A DNA stretch of 64,000 bases, from contig AP031355.1 in assembly GCA_037833965.1 (NCBI GenBank), forward strand, positions 28,731,501 to 28,795,500, written 5' to 3'. The DNA is from Marchantia polymorpha subsp. ruderalis. Its lineage: Eukaryota; Streptophyta; Marchantiopsida; Marchantiales; Marchantiaceae. Positions 40,080-51,200 of this stretch are shown here, piece after piece; the first letter of the stretch is position 1; every line of letters begins with the position of its first letter. The translations under genes and the position numbers were made by a program. The notes beneath the pieces are model-generated. The model saw only the letters and a program-made list of their open reading frames with translations. It did not search any database and was not told where the DNA came from.

Positions 40080-42911
40080 ATGTCGACTGGGGCTGGCGGG
40101 AGCAACCTAAGTGCTAGAGCTGTCCGCAAGTTCCGACGAGATTCAGAGAAGGCCGTGGAAGAGACACGGCGTCAAAACAAGAAAACACCAAAAAGAGTAC
40201 CTAAGCCTAGTTCGGCCGACACCCTTGGGGAACCTACCCCCGACGACTCGGAACCAAACTTGGTGCTTATAGTTCTACTAGATATTCCTTGCACGGACCC
40301 GCCTAGTGAAGTAGAGCCGACCGACCGAGAACCGTCGACAGACACACCGATGGCGGACGGACAAGCCAATGTGCGGCTACCTCAGCCGATTACCAAACAT
40401 TCCTACCCGAAGTACAAAGGGAGTGGGGATGACGACGATGCAGATTCATACATCAAGTTATTCGAGTCGGTGTCTATTGCCAATCGCGAGATCGCAGACG
40501 ACGACCGACTAAGGATCTTTCCAAGCCTTCTGCGGAAGAAAGCGAGGAGTTGGTACAATCACGAGAGCATCGATCCGACTGGGTTGACAACATGGGCCCA
40601 GCTGAAGGAGAAGTTCCTTCGCCGCTTCCGCGAGCTCGGCTACGACAGCCGGGTTTTGACAAAGTTACGTAATTTGCAGCGAGAGAAGAAGGAGAGTCTG
40701 CGTGACTACACTGAGAGGTTTCTGGACCTCCTCGACAGAATACCGAAAACAGGACCAGGGTCCCCTTTCTCGGTACAACAAGCTGTGGATTGGTACGTGA
40801 CCGGTTTAACTCGGGAGATGGAGACTTTTTGCCGACGTAGCAAGTGCGACACTATTGAGGATGTGATTGCATCGGCAGAAGCCTTCAAAACTTCCACTCT
40901 CAACCGAAGAGGGAGAGAGAGACGGGAGTCGAAGGAGCGAAAACCGAAGGGGGGGCGAAGACGACGTAGAGGTACCACTCCGTCATCGGAGGAATCGTCT
41001 TCGGACGAGAACCGTTCTTCATCCGAAGAAGAGGAAACCTCATCGTCGGAGGAGGAGAAGAAGCGGAAGAAGCGTGGGTCAGCGAAGAAAAAGGGCATCC
41101 GACGAGTGACTACGGACAGAGCGCCGGGAGACATAGCCTCGAAGATGGAGACCCTTGTAAAGGACTTTGCCGATCTCAAGGTGCAAGTGGTAGGCGGGCA
41201 TGATCGCCGAAAATCACCCGGAAGAGTGCGAGCGAACTTATGGTGTACTACGTGCGGGGCGGTGGGACATGCAAACACTGAGTGCCTTACCACCCGGCCG
41301 TCATACCCAGTCAACGCAGTAGAGTGGGCGCAACCGTACTATGGAGAGCACCCTCAGTACTATGGAGAGGCTAGCGAAGAGACAGCCTACGCCGTCCAGT
41401 CGGTTCCTACCCCTCCTGCAGTTTCAGCAATGCAAGTCCCACGATATATTCCGGTGGATCGGGCCACTACGGTACCTGTGAGGCGGAGAGCACCTCCAGG
41501 GACGTTTGACCCACCGCCACCGCGAGCTTGTTATAATTGCGGAGAAGTTGGGCACTTCTCACCGCAGTGTCCCCATCCAAAGAGGCGGAACGATTATGCT
41601 CCGACATGTAGTAATTGCAAGAAGGTCGGGCACACTGCGCCAGAGTGCGATCAACCACCAGTCCCTCGGCCAGTGGTACGATTTGTGAACACTCCTGCCA
41701 AGGAGGACGTGCAAGTTAACCAGGTCGAAGTAGGTTCAGACGGGGATGGCGAAGACGAAGAATGGCCGGATGAAGAGGTCATGTGCGCACGGGTCGAAAC
41801 TCGTAGTTCCAAGAAATCGAAGGAGCAAGAGCGAGACACTCGCAAGCACGAACGGAGACCCGCCGACCGGACGGGAAAAGGAAAGGAGAAGACATCCAGC
41901 AAGTCCGACTTGCGACCTGCTCGGAAGTCTTCGGCTACGCGAGAAACACCAGCAGTGCGCCCCCAGACGGCAGTCGAGGACGAGCCAGTGCGCCTACTGA
42001 AACGGGACTATGCTCCGGATATCCGCAACGAGGTAGCCAACCTGTTGCAGGAAGCGATCCGCACTCAAAAAGACCCACCGCGGCCAGACTTGACATCCTC
42101 CCTTGGGGCGAAGTTGGCAGCCACCGTGGAACCTCGCAGAGCGTCGCCGACCCCGGCGACCCAACGCGCCCACTATGACTTGGTTGAAGATCTCGGAAGT
42201 CGAAAGGTGAACATCACGTTCAAGCAGCTCTTGGAGGACAATAAGACGTATCGGAGAATGTTGATGCTTTCGCTACGGCATCCGCGGAAGCCGCGCGCAT
42301 CCACATCCTCTCAAGTATATCAAGTGGAGAGCGAAGACCAAGGGCCACCCGAGATCGATGTGGAGATAGCAGGGTGTTGTGTGCGCAGAGTGCCAATCGA
42401 CTCTGGATCAGGAGTCAACATAATGACGGAGGATACAGCGAGAGCCTTGGGGTTCAATCAATACGAACCCTCGAAGCGTGTGTTGAGATTAGCGGATCAG
42501 ACACGGAGAATGCCTGCAGGTATGCTGCGCAATGTCAAGACAACCATCGGGGGTGCGGACTTTCGGTTGACGTATATCATCCTTCAGCCGATGATGAAGC
42601 AGGGCTATGACGTTCTGCTCGGGCGACCATGGCTATATGGTGCACAAGTCAGATGTGATTGGCGAAGACATCGCCTTAAGTTTCCTCATCCTTCGGAACC
42701 GACCAAAACCATTACGGTGCCCTGGAATAGGGTCAGGCACGAAGGAGAGACCCCATCGACAAGTGCAGGTTACACATCGGGCGAGGACAGTGAGTCGACC
42801 GCGCGATCGGATTCCAGTGGTACCGAATCCGATTACTTCGTGGGATTCGTTGCCTGCTGTTCGGTGGAAGAAGAAGAAGAGACGGAAGCTATTCAGCCGG
42901 AAGACGAATAG
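40080..42911 (+). CDS. gag-pr: Gag-protease polyprotein of element C (943 aa)
   Basis: Same plan as A's gag: capsid core, Ser/Glu-rich stretch, three CX2CX4HX4C knuckles (the third reads CSNCKKVGHTAPEC) and protease IDSGSGVN. It differs from A at scattered residues and lacks one proline codon, giving 943 aa. The overlapping upstream ORF is kept. It ends in UAG CAA UUA (42909-42917) with pol in frame. Confidence 0.92.
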   Translation: MSTGAGGSNLSARAVRKFRRDSEKAVEETRRQNKKTPKRVPKPSSADTLGEPTPDDSEPNLVLIVLLDIPCTDPPSEVEPTDREPSTDTPMADGQANVRLPQPITKHSYPKYKGSGDDDDADSYIKLFESVSIANREIADDDRLRIFPSLLRKKARSWYNHESIDPTGLTTWAQLKEKFLRRFRELGYDSRVLTKLRNLQREKKESLRDYTERFLDLLDRIPKTGPGSPFSVQQAVDWYVTGLTREMETFCRRSKCDTIEDVIASAEAFKTSTLNRRGRERRESKERKPKGGRRRRRGTTPSSEESSSDENRSSSEEEETSSSEEEKKRKKRGSAKKKGIRRVTTDRAPGDIASKMETLVKDFADLKVQVVGGHDRRKSPGRVRANLWCTTCGAVGHANTECLTTRPSYPVNAVEWAQPYYGEHPQYYGEASEETAYAVQSVPTPPAVSAMQVPRYIPVDRATTVPVRRRAPPGTFDPPPPRACYNCGEVGHFSPQCPHPKRRNDYAPTCSNCKKVGHTAPECDQPPVPRPVVRFVNTPAKEDVQVNQVEVGSDGDGEDEEWPDEEVMCARVETRSSKKSKEQERDTRKHERRPADRTGKGKEKTSSKSDLRPARKSSATRETPAVRPQTAVEDEPVRLLKRDYAPDIRNEVANLLQEAIRTQKDPPRPDLTSSLGAKLAATVEPRRASPTPATQRAHYDLVEDLGSRKVNITFKQLLEDNKTYRRMLMLSLRHPRKPRASTSSQVYQVESEDQGPPEIDVEIAGCCVRRVPIDSGSGVNIMTEDTARALGFNQYEPSKRVLRLADQTRRMPAGMLRNVKTTIGGADFRLTYIILQPMMKQGYDVLLGRPWLYGAQVRCDWRRHRLKFPHPSEPTKTITVPWNRVRHEGETPSTSAGYTSGEDSESTARSDSSGTESDYFVGFVACCSVEEEEETEAIQPEDE

Positions 42912-42917
42912 CAATTA
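42909..42917 (+). promoter_or_regulatory. Leaky stop UAG CAA UUA in element C
   Basis: Identical nonamer to A and B although the surrounding gag codons have diverged. Confidence 0.8.
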
Positions 42918-45752
42918 ACTGTGGGACTGGGAAGGAGTGAGACGAGTCACACCGAGGGCATTGTCGACCCTAGTGACTGTCACGAAGTACAACTCAGTCC
43001 CGGCAAGTGCTTGAAGGTATCAAGCGCAGTGAGAGGAGACGAGCTAAGGAAAGTACAGGCATTCCTTAGCCATTATGTCGACGTCTTTGCCTGGAAGATC
43101 GAAGACATGAAGGGGATACCTGCACGGTATGGGGAACACCGTATCGATTTACTGGACGACTCAGTACCCATACGACAGCGCCAGTATCGCCTCAACCCAA
43201 AGTACTCCTTGCTAGTGAAAGAGGAGATAGATAAGTACTTGAGCGCTGGTATTATTTATCCTGTGCTCAGCAGTGAGTGGGTGTCGCCGATTGTTATCGT
43301 ACCCAAGAAGTTGACGGGTAAGATACGAGTGTGTCAGGATTTCCGGAAGTTGAATGCAGCAACACGCAAGGATCATCACCCGTTACCATTCACGGATGCC
43401 ATTCTAGACCATGTCGCAGGACATGAATGTTATAGCTTCCTGGATGGGTTCTCAGGTTACAATCAGGTGTCTATCCGTGAACAGGACAAGGATAAAACTA
43501 CGTTCACAACCGACTGGGGAACTTACGCATACCACAAGATGCCCTTCGGTCTGTGCAACGCGCCTGCCACCTTTCAACGGATGATGACCAATATCTTTCA
43601 GGAACAACTGAGGAAGTCCCTGGAAATATTCATAGATGACTTCTGTGTCTTTGGGAAGCGATCTGAACACCTAAGTCACTTGAAGCAGACCTTCGATAAA
43701 TGTAGAGAGAGCAGTTTATCACTGCATCCCGAGAAGTGCTTTTTCTTTATGACTAGCGGGATCTTGTTGGGTCATCGGGTCTCGGCAGACGGCATTGCGG
43801 TGGACATCGAGAAGGTCAAGGTTATACTCGAGCTTGAGCCACCCACGAATCTAAGAGAGCTGCGAGCATTCCTGGGTCATGTGGGCTACTACCGAAGATT
43901 CATACACATGTATGCAATACTGGCGGCGGACCTGACCAAGTTGTTGAAGAAGGACGAGCCTTATGCTTGGGGTGCGAACCAGCAGTCAGCATTTGAAGCT
44001 CTGAAAGCGAAACTCACGACTGCTCCCGTACTAAGGAGTCCGGACTGGAATCGACCATTCCATGTTTACGTTGACACCTCGGCATTCGCCATCGGTGTAG
44101 TACTGAGTCAAAAGGATGACAACAAAAAGGACTACCCGATCTACTTCGCGAGCCGACAGCTGTCTCTAGCAGAGCGGAAGTACACCACGACGGAGAGAGA
44201 AGCGTTGGGGATGGTGTACTCCTGTAAAAAGTTCCGTCACTACCTAATCTGCTACGAGTTTGTGTTCCATGTGGACCACTACGCATTGCAACACCTAGTC
44301 AAGAAAGCCGACCTATCCGGTCGAATCGCCAGGTGGGTGTTGTTACTACAAGAGTTCACCTACACAGTCCAGACCAGGAAAGGGGTGCACCACGAAAATG
44401 CGGATTACTTGTCCCGATTATGGACCCAGCCGACAGAGGAGGAATTGGTGGACGATTTTCCAGATGAAGAGTTATTTCAGTTGTCTGCAGGACATGAGTC
44501 CCGCTATGCCGACCTGTATCGATATCTACTAACCCTCCAGTGTCCCGAAGGCATGGATTTGGAACAGCGAACTGTCTTTATTCATAAGGCAGGCCCGTAC
44601 CAACTCCAGCAGGGAGTTTTGTTTAAGAAGATGGCAGACGAGCGCTTATGCAGATGCCTGGAGGAATCAGAAATACCAAGAATAGTGAGTGCGATGCATA
44701 CTGAGGAGGCGGGTGGACACTATGCCACCAGGAACACGGTCACAAAGATCCTAAATGCGGGGTATTGGTGGCCGACTATGTTTAAGGATGTTCTCGATTA
44801 CATCCGCAAGTGCGACAGTTGCCAGAGGACGGGGAGACCGACGCCTACAACACGCTGGCCCCTGACTCCCATCATGCCTCTAGCACCTTTCGAAAAGTGG
44901 GGTATTGACTTTGTAGGGCCGATACAACCAGTGACTAGAAGTACACGAAGGCGCTACATTCTGGTAGCAACGGACTACGCCACCAAAATGGTAGAGGCCA
45001 GAGCCACCAGAAGGGATGATGCTGCCACAGTCGCCGCATTCTTGTTTGAGTCGATCATCACACGCTACGGATGTCCCTTAGAGCTAGTCAGCGACCGGGG
45101 CACGCATTTTCTGAATCAGATCATCGAAGATCTGACACGGTATTTCCACATCAAGCACCGGAAGACTACTCCATACAATCCCAAGGCAAATGGACTAACG
45201 GAGAAGTCCAATGGTCTGCTGTGTAAAATACTACTCAAGGTCACGGTGAATCACGCTCACGACTGGGATACGAAGCTAGCAGCCGCTCTATGGGCGTACC
45301 GCACAGCTGAGAAGATCACGACCAAACAGACACCATACTTTCTGGTGTATGGGCAACACCCGATCCTCCCGATCGAATTTGAAGTACCCACCCAACGAAC
45401 GTTGGATTTGCAGAGGATGGGCGCAGAGGAGAGTCAGCTCTACAGGTTACAGGAAGTCACGCTGCTGGATGAGAGGAGAAGAGACGCCGAAGATCGCACC
45501 AGGAAAATCCAGCTCCGCCGAAAGGAGAGATACGATAAAAAGATCAAACCGGTACTCCTGCAGGCGGGTGATTTGGCATTGCTCTACGACAGCAGACATG
45601 CCAGGTTCCCAGGCAAACTGCACCTAAGGTGGATGGGACCTTACAGGGTTGTCGAAGTCTTCCCGAATGGATCCATCCAACTTGCGGACCTGGCCGGCGA
45701 TTTGTTAGGCACCCGAGTGAACGGGTGGCGGTTGAAGAAATACCACATGTGA
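42912..45752 (+). CDS. pol: Pol (RT-RNase H-integrase) of element C
   Basis: Intact, same length as A's pol (946 codons after UAG) and almost the same sequence. FIDDF, TTEREALGM, LVSDRGTHF and NGLTEKSNG are all present. A few substitutions relative to A (for example Ser for Phe just before the FIDDF strand) touch no catalytic residue. Expression is expected by readthrough as in A. Confidence 0.92.
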   Translation, partial: QLTVGLGRSETSHTEGIVDPSDCHEVQLSPGKCLKVSSAVRGDELRKVQAFLSHYVDVFAWKIEDMKGIPARYGEHRIDLLDDSVPIRQRQYRLNPKYSLLVKEEIDKYLSAGIIYPVLSSEWVSPIVIVPKKLTGKIRVCQDFRKLNAATRKDHHPLPFTDAILDHVAGHECYSFLDGFSGYNQVSIREQDKDKTTFTTDWGTYAYHKMPFGLCNAPATFQRMMTNIFQEQLRKSLEIFIDDFCVFGKRSEHLSHLKQTFDKCRESSLSLHPEKCFFFMTSGILLGHRVSADGIAVDIEKVKVILELEPPTNLRELRAFLGHVGYYRRFIHMYAILAADLTKLLKKDEPYAWGANQQSAFEALKAKLTTAPVLRSPDWNRPFHVYVDTSAFAIGVVLSQKDDNKKDYPIYFASRQLSLAERKYTTTEREALGMVYSCKKFRHYLICYEFVFHVDHYALQHLVKKADLSGRIARWVLLLQEFTYTVQTRKGVHHENADYLSRLWTQPTEEELVDDFPDEELFQLSAGHESRYADLYRYLLTLQCPEGMDLEQRTVFIHKAGPYQLQQGVLFKKMADERLCRCLEESEIPRIVSAMHTEEAGGHYATRNTVTKILNAGYWWPTMFKDVLDYIRKCDSCQRTGRPTPTTRWPLTPIMPLAPFEKWGIDFVGPIQPVTRSTRRRYILVATDYATKMVEARATRRDDAATVAAFLFESIITRYGCPLELVSDRGTHFLNQIIEDLTRYFHIKHRKTTPYNPKANGLTEKSNGLLCKILLKVTVNHAHDWDTKLAAALWAYRTAEKITTKQTPYFLVYGQHPILPIEFEVPTQRTLDLQRMGAEESQLYRLQEVTLLDERRRDAEDRTRKIQLRRKERYDKKIKPVLLQAGDLALLYDSRHARFPGKLHLRWMGPYRVVEVFPNGSIQLADLAGDLLGTRVNGWRLKKYHM

Positions 45753-45776
45753 GTGTTCGCGTGGGCGCTCACAATT

Positions 45777-45789
45777 GAGGAGGGGGGCA
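45777..45789 (+). other. Polypurine tract of element C
   Basis: GAGGAGGGGGGCA directly before the 3' LTR. Confidence 0.85.
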
Positions 45790-47034
45790 TGTGGTACCCC
45801 ACTTTTGGCAATTTTGAGGAAATTAAAACAATTTTGGAAAACTGTACCCTGGCAGCATTGTAAATAGCCTCCGGTACATCAAAACAGAGTGAATCCGGAA
45901 GATCGCGGGGATTCTCGAGGGATCTTGTAGAATCTGGGATTTGGGGTGCCGCAGTAAGGACAGGCACCACCCTCCCTGCGAGCTCCGCAGTTAGGATCTC
46001 TACGGCGCAAGGCGCAAAACCCGCCTTCGGAGGTTGCGTCCGCGGCTGTAGGGAAACCCCCGTAAATAGGTCAACCCTCGGGCGCCTTGACCAAGTTAGG
46101 GTCCCGTTGGAAAGAGCTCGACGCGCTGATTCTAACGAGCCCAAGAACGCTTGGAACGGACGAGGACTTAGGGACATATCGCTACTGGAAGAAACGGAGG
46201 CGGTCGCCTACGGCGGAAGGAGTTCGCCACAGGCGCGAATTCCGCCTACGCGGAAGGGGGATTCAAGTTTTGTCCTATGCGCGGGCGAAGGCGTTCGCCT
46301 GTGCACAGGCGAAGTAGGGTTAGGGAAGGCGCAAGTCCGCCTACGCACAGGCGTACGCCTGTGCACAGGCACTTCGGCGTCGGCGGAAAATCCGCCTTGG
46401 GCCCTAGAAATGCGCCTTGTGAGGTAGAGAGTGTACGGCGCCTTCCGCGCCAGCGCAGCGCCGCGTACGTCGGAAGAGCCGCCAGAGTAATCCAACAGGT
46501 ACGGACCGTGCGGACGGCACGGGTGGATGCGCTCTTGGACGGACGGAGTTGCGGCGGCGGAAGCGCCGACGGAGAGACAAGGAACGGACAGACTGGACGG
46601 AGACGGCTGACCACGGTCAACGCCTTCCGCGCCAGCGCAGCGCCGCGGACGGAATTCGCCTGCGCACAGGCGAACGCCTGTGCACAGGAGGATGTTCAAG
46701 TTCCGCACCGGCGGAGGATCCGCCGAGGCCCCTGCCTTCGCACAGGCAGGAGTTGAATTTTTGTCCGACATGCGGACACACGCCTCAAGGCAGAAGGAGA
46801 TTGGCCGAGGGGCGGTACGAACAAGTGTACCGCGCAAGGCGGAAAACTCGCCTTCGGCGCTACGCCCCCATGTCCGGAGGGTGACACGCTCGCGGAGTTC
46901 AAATCCGCCAATTCGAGCGTGAGAGTTTAATCGACGACGGCGGAGCGTGAAGCCGCGCGTGAGAGCGAAGACCGTTCCAGCGTACAGCCGGCGCGGCCAT
47001 CAAGTGAGACGTTCTTCACGACCAAGAGCCGACC

Positions 47035-47414
47035 ATGACCTTCGACCGGGCGGCGGAGAACGTCCCATTCTTGAATTCGCGATTCCAATCTCTTGTGCGC
47101 GCTGCGCGCATCCATCTGCTGGCTGCGGAACATTCTCGACGTCGTCACACAGGAGATTTCTTGTTGATTGAGGGAGAAGTGAGTGCGCGTGATTTGGAAT
47201 TGAGAGCGATTAGAGTTTGCCGAGAGAGAAAGAAACGCGGGCAGTGCGGAAGTAGAATGAGCGGGCGAGCGAACCCCAGGAACGCAATGACGAGACCGAG
47301 CAGATTGCGTATGGTGCCACTTCGCCTGCCGCAGAACGGGCTGCGCGCTTTCGAAGAGCGCTTAATAGCAAGAAAGCTCGATTTCTTGCTATGGGGATGG
47401 AATTACATCTGTGC
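47035..47414 (+). pseudogene. U3 ORF of element C, 3' LTR copy, N-terminal part
   Basis: The first 380 nt are identical in plan to the 5' copy, cut inside codon 127 by element D. With 55278-58050 the total is 3153 nt, the same as the 5' copy, so the frame was intact before D arrived. Confidence 0.9.
47411..47414. repeat. Target-site duplication of element D, left copy (GTGC)
   Basis: GTGC is repeated at 55274-55277. The 5' LTR of C has the uninterrupted site. The duplication is four bases, against five for A, C and S. Confidence 0.85.
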
Positions 47415-48272
47415 TGCAACCTCCGGGCTGACTCTCACTCAGGTTTACCTCTGATGGCTTTGTGGTAGCGCATCATGGTTCTAGAAGACTAAGATTCATA
47501 CTCTCACTCATGTCCCAAACACCTTCTCTTACAAACTCTCATGTATCACTCCAACTCACACACAACTCTCCTCACATCACCCTCTTCACATAAATGCAAA
47601 CACACGTCGATACTCCAAGATACTCAAAAACTTCACTCCTTCATTACTGAAACAAGTCCTCACACATGACTCTCCAAACTTCCTTGAGAGGTGCTACTCT
47701 ACCTCTCTATTTATACTACTTGAGAAGTTACCATAGTAACATGTGGTAATTTCTCCTAACTTACTTTTACCTAGGTAAGTTTGACTAACCTTCTCTACGT
47801 GGCAACATGCCATTGGCCTACCTAAACCTTCTAGAAGCTTCCGGAATCCAAGGTTGAGGTGGCGACATGCCATTGGAAGCTTTTAAACTTCTACAAGCTT
47901 CCTAGCCACTAAGTCAACATTAGACTTAGTCTAGCCAATCATCTTTCATACATTTAGTCAAACCAATCAAATCCAAGCTTCTAGTCAAATATCTAATCCC
48001 TTGGAATCTAGAACTTTTGTATGAGACAAAATAGAAGTGCTCATTCCTTGTGAAAGACAAAATAGAAGTGCTCACTCCATTCTTCTAGAACTCCGCTAAT
48101 TATTCCGCCAACTATAGAGATTGTAGCTAAACTTAGTCATGACTAGATAAACTTAGTTATAACTAACTAGTTTAGTCATAACTAGCTAGTCTTAGCTATG
48201 CCTTGGCTAATCATCCTTATTCCCTTGACCACTTTTAAGACTTAGTACATATGTGCAACACCCAGTCTTACA
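47415..48272 (-). repeat. Element D 3' LTR (858 bp)
   Basis: On the minus strand it starts TGTAAGACTGGG and ends GGAGGTTGCA. TATAAATA lies on the minus strand at 47715-47708. The same sequence occurs at 54416-55273. Confidence 0.93.
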
Positions 48273-48284
48273 TTTACCCCCGGA
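48273..48284 (-). other. Polypurine tract of element D
   Basis: Minus strand CCGGGGGTAAA-type run directly before the LTR start TGTAAGAC. Confidence 0.75.
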
Positions 48285-48295
48285 CCAAGATTTCA

Positions 48296-51200
48296 CTACG
48301 CCCTCGGAGTGAAAGAATCTGATCTTCGATGGAATAACTTCAACTTGTCGTGGTTGACTCGATCGAAGTGACGTCCTCCTAACTCCTTGATGTCATAAGT
48401 GAAATTTCCCCACACCTTCTCAACTATGAAAGGTCCAAAATACTTAGGAAGAAACTTTTTCCTAGCTCTCTTGTATCTAATTGCATCAAAGAGCATCACC
48501 CAATCACCTTCCTTGAACGGTTTCAAGTTCTGGTTTCCACTTCGTTTGTCGTGATACTTCTTCTGCAACTGTTGAGCCCGCTCCACTCGTACCATGGCTA
48601 GTGCTCGAGCTTCCTCCAACTCCATCAATTGTTGTTGGCGAGACTTGATGGCTTCTGCTCCATTTGATTTCTTCAACCTTTGCTGGATTGTTGTGAATGT
48701 TGTCAAGTCAAACTGTATGGGAAGTTTTGACTCAACTCCATACACCATCCGAAAAGGTGAGTATCCAGTAGATGTCTTCCATGTTGTGCGATACTCCCAT
48801 AAGATAGCATGGAGCCTCTTGTCCCAATTGTGTTTACTCCCGTCCATGTCTGCATCCTTGGCCAACATCATACACAAAGTGTAGTTGGTCCGCTCCGCCA
48901 ACCCATTAGCGTTAGGTTTGTAGGAAGTGGTCACTCGAGCCTTGATGGAAAAGTGCTCCAACATGGCTTGAATCATACTTCCCACAAATTCTCCTCCTCT
49001 ATCTGATACTAACTCCAATGGACAACCAAATCGAGTAATGATTCTCTCATATAAAAATCTACCAACCTCCTTCTCATTAGTAGATTTAAGTGGTCTTGCC
49101 TCTACCCACTTCGTAAGATAATCTGTAGCTATCACAATGAACTTATTCCCTCGAGGAGTAAGATTCAAAGGACCTACAAAATCTATTCCCCACTTTTCAA
49201 AAGGACCTAACACTGGTACAGAAATCATAGGAGGGGTTTTCATGGACTTTTTAGCAAAAGCTTGACACACATCACAACTTTTGCAATATTCCACACAATC
49301 CTTAAAAATACCCTTCCAATGATAACCAGCATCAAGAATTTTGAAGGCAGTTACCTTCCCCGCAAAATGTCCTCCACATACTGCACCATCATGAAACTCC
49401 TTCATGAGTTGTAATGCCTCTCCTCTCCCAACCGCCCTTCGTAGAAGTCCGTCAGCTCCTTGATGAAAAAGTACCTTCTCCATGATCATATATGGTTGAC
49501 ATCTCTTCACTAATGCATTTTTCTCCCTTTGATGCATTCCTTGAGAAAGCTCTCCTTTAGAGATGAAATCCCAAATTTCCTTGTACTCCTCCGGTACTGT
49601 TGTCACCGTGTCCATGACTAGCAAGTCCTCATCCGGAAAGGTGTCATCTACTGACTGATCTCCTCCATCATCATATGCTCTCGACATCAAATCCGCATTA
49701 GCATGCTTCTTTCCAGGTCTATCCTCAATGGTATAATCAAACTCTGCTAGTAGTAGCTTCCATCTAGCTATCCTCCCTTCAGCATTAGGCTTGTTGAAAA
49801 TGTATTTCAAAGCCTTATGATCAGTCACTATAGTGAATCTCCCACCCAAAAAATAATGTCGAAACTTCTTAAGTGAGAAGATTACAGCTAACGCCTCTCT
49901 CTCTGTCACTGAGTAGTTCTTCTCCGCTTGAACCATTTGTCTACTAGCATAGGCAATTGGATGATCATGCTTTTCATCATCTAATTGACTCAAGGTGCAT
50001 CCTACAGCAATATTTGATGCATCTGTGTAGAGAATGAAAGGTTTACCCCAATCCGGTTTCGCCAAAATTGGAGCCGTCACCAACGCCTTCTTGAGAACTT
50101 CGAACGCCGTCTTTGCAGCTTCATCCTTGAAAATGAGTTCGTACTCCACTCCCTTCTTCATGTAATTTGTCAAGGCATGAGCTTTGTTGGAGAAGGACAA
50201 GATGAACCGTCGATAGTACCCCACCATACCAAGGAATTGCCTCAACTTGGTTAAAGTCGCCGGAAAAGGTAACTCCATGATCCGTGTCACCTTCTCTGGG
50301 TCCACCGCTATACCATTCTTGGAGATGATATGCCCCAACAATAGGCCTTCCTCACATCCAAAAATGCATTTTTCTGGATTGAGTGAAGCCTTAGCTTCCT
50401 CCAGCCGTTGAAGTATTTTGATCAAATGATCAAAATGATCCGCTTTCCTCCCGTAAACACAAAAATCATCTATGAAATCCCTTACAAACTTTCCAATGAA
50501 AGGTTCAAACACTCTATTCATGAACCTTTGAAAAGTGGCAGGAGCATTACATAGACCAAACGGCATCACTCTAAAAGCGAAGGTTCCCCATGGAGTAGTA
50601 AAAGTTGTTTTGAGTTGGTCTTCTAAGGCAATTTGGATTTGGTTATAGCCACTATAACCATCTCCAAAACTATACCACTCATGGCCAGCAACCTCCTCTA
50701 GAATCTCATCTATGAAAGGCAAGGGATAGTAGTCTTTCTTTGTGACAGCATTCAACTTTTTGTAATCTACGCACACTCGTAGCTTACCATTCTTCTTCTT
50801 CACTATCACAATTGGAGACACCCATTCAGAATTTTCTACCTCGTAGATGAAGCCAGCCTCCTTGAGCTTGTCGATCTCCTCCTTCACCACAAGAGCCGTA
50901 GGTGGATTTATTCGGCGTTGCTTTTGCCGAATAGGACGAGCTTTCTCCTCCAACTCGATGCGATGAGTCTCCAACGTCACATGCTTAAGATCCTTGTAAC
51001 TAAAGGCAAAAACATGAATATATTTGCGAAATATATCCAGAAACTTTGCCTTTTCCTCCTTGGTAACCTTGGGACCAAACCTGAGAGTGGACAGTCGTCG
51101 ACACACCTCCTCTTCGCTCATCTCCACTTTGTCAGGATCTTTCTTCACTCCAGGCCTAGGCAACAACTCCATGGCAGCAATGACTTGTACTTGAACATTA

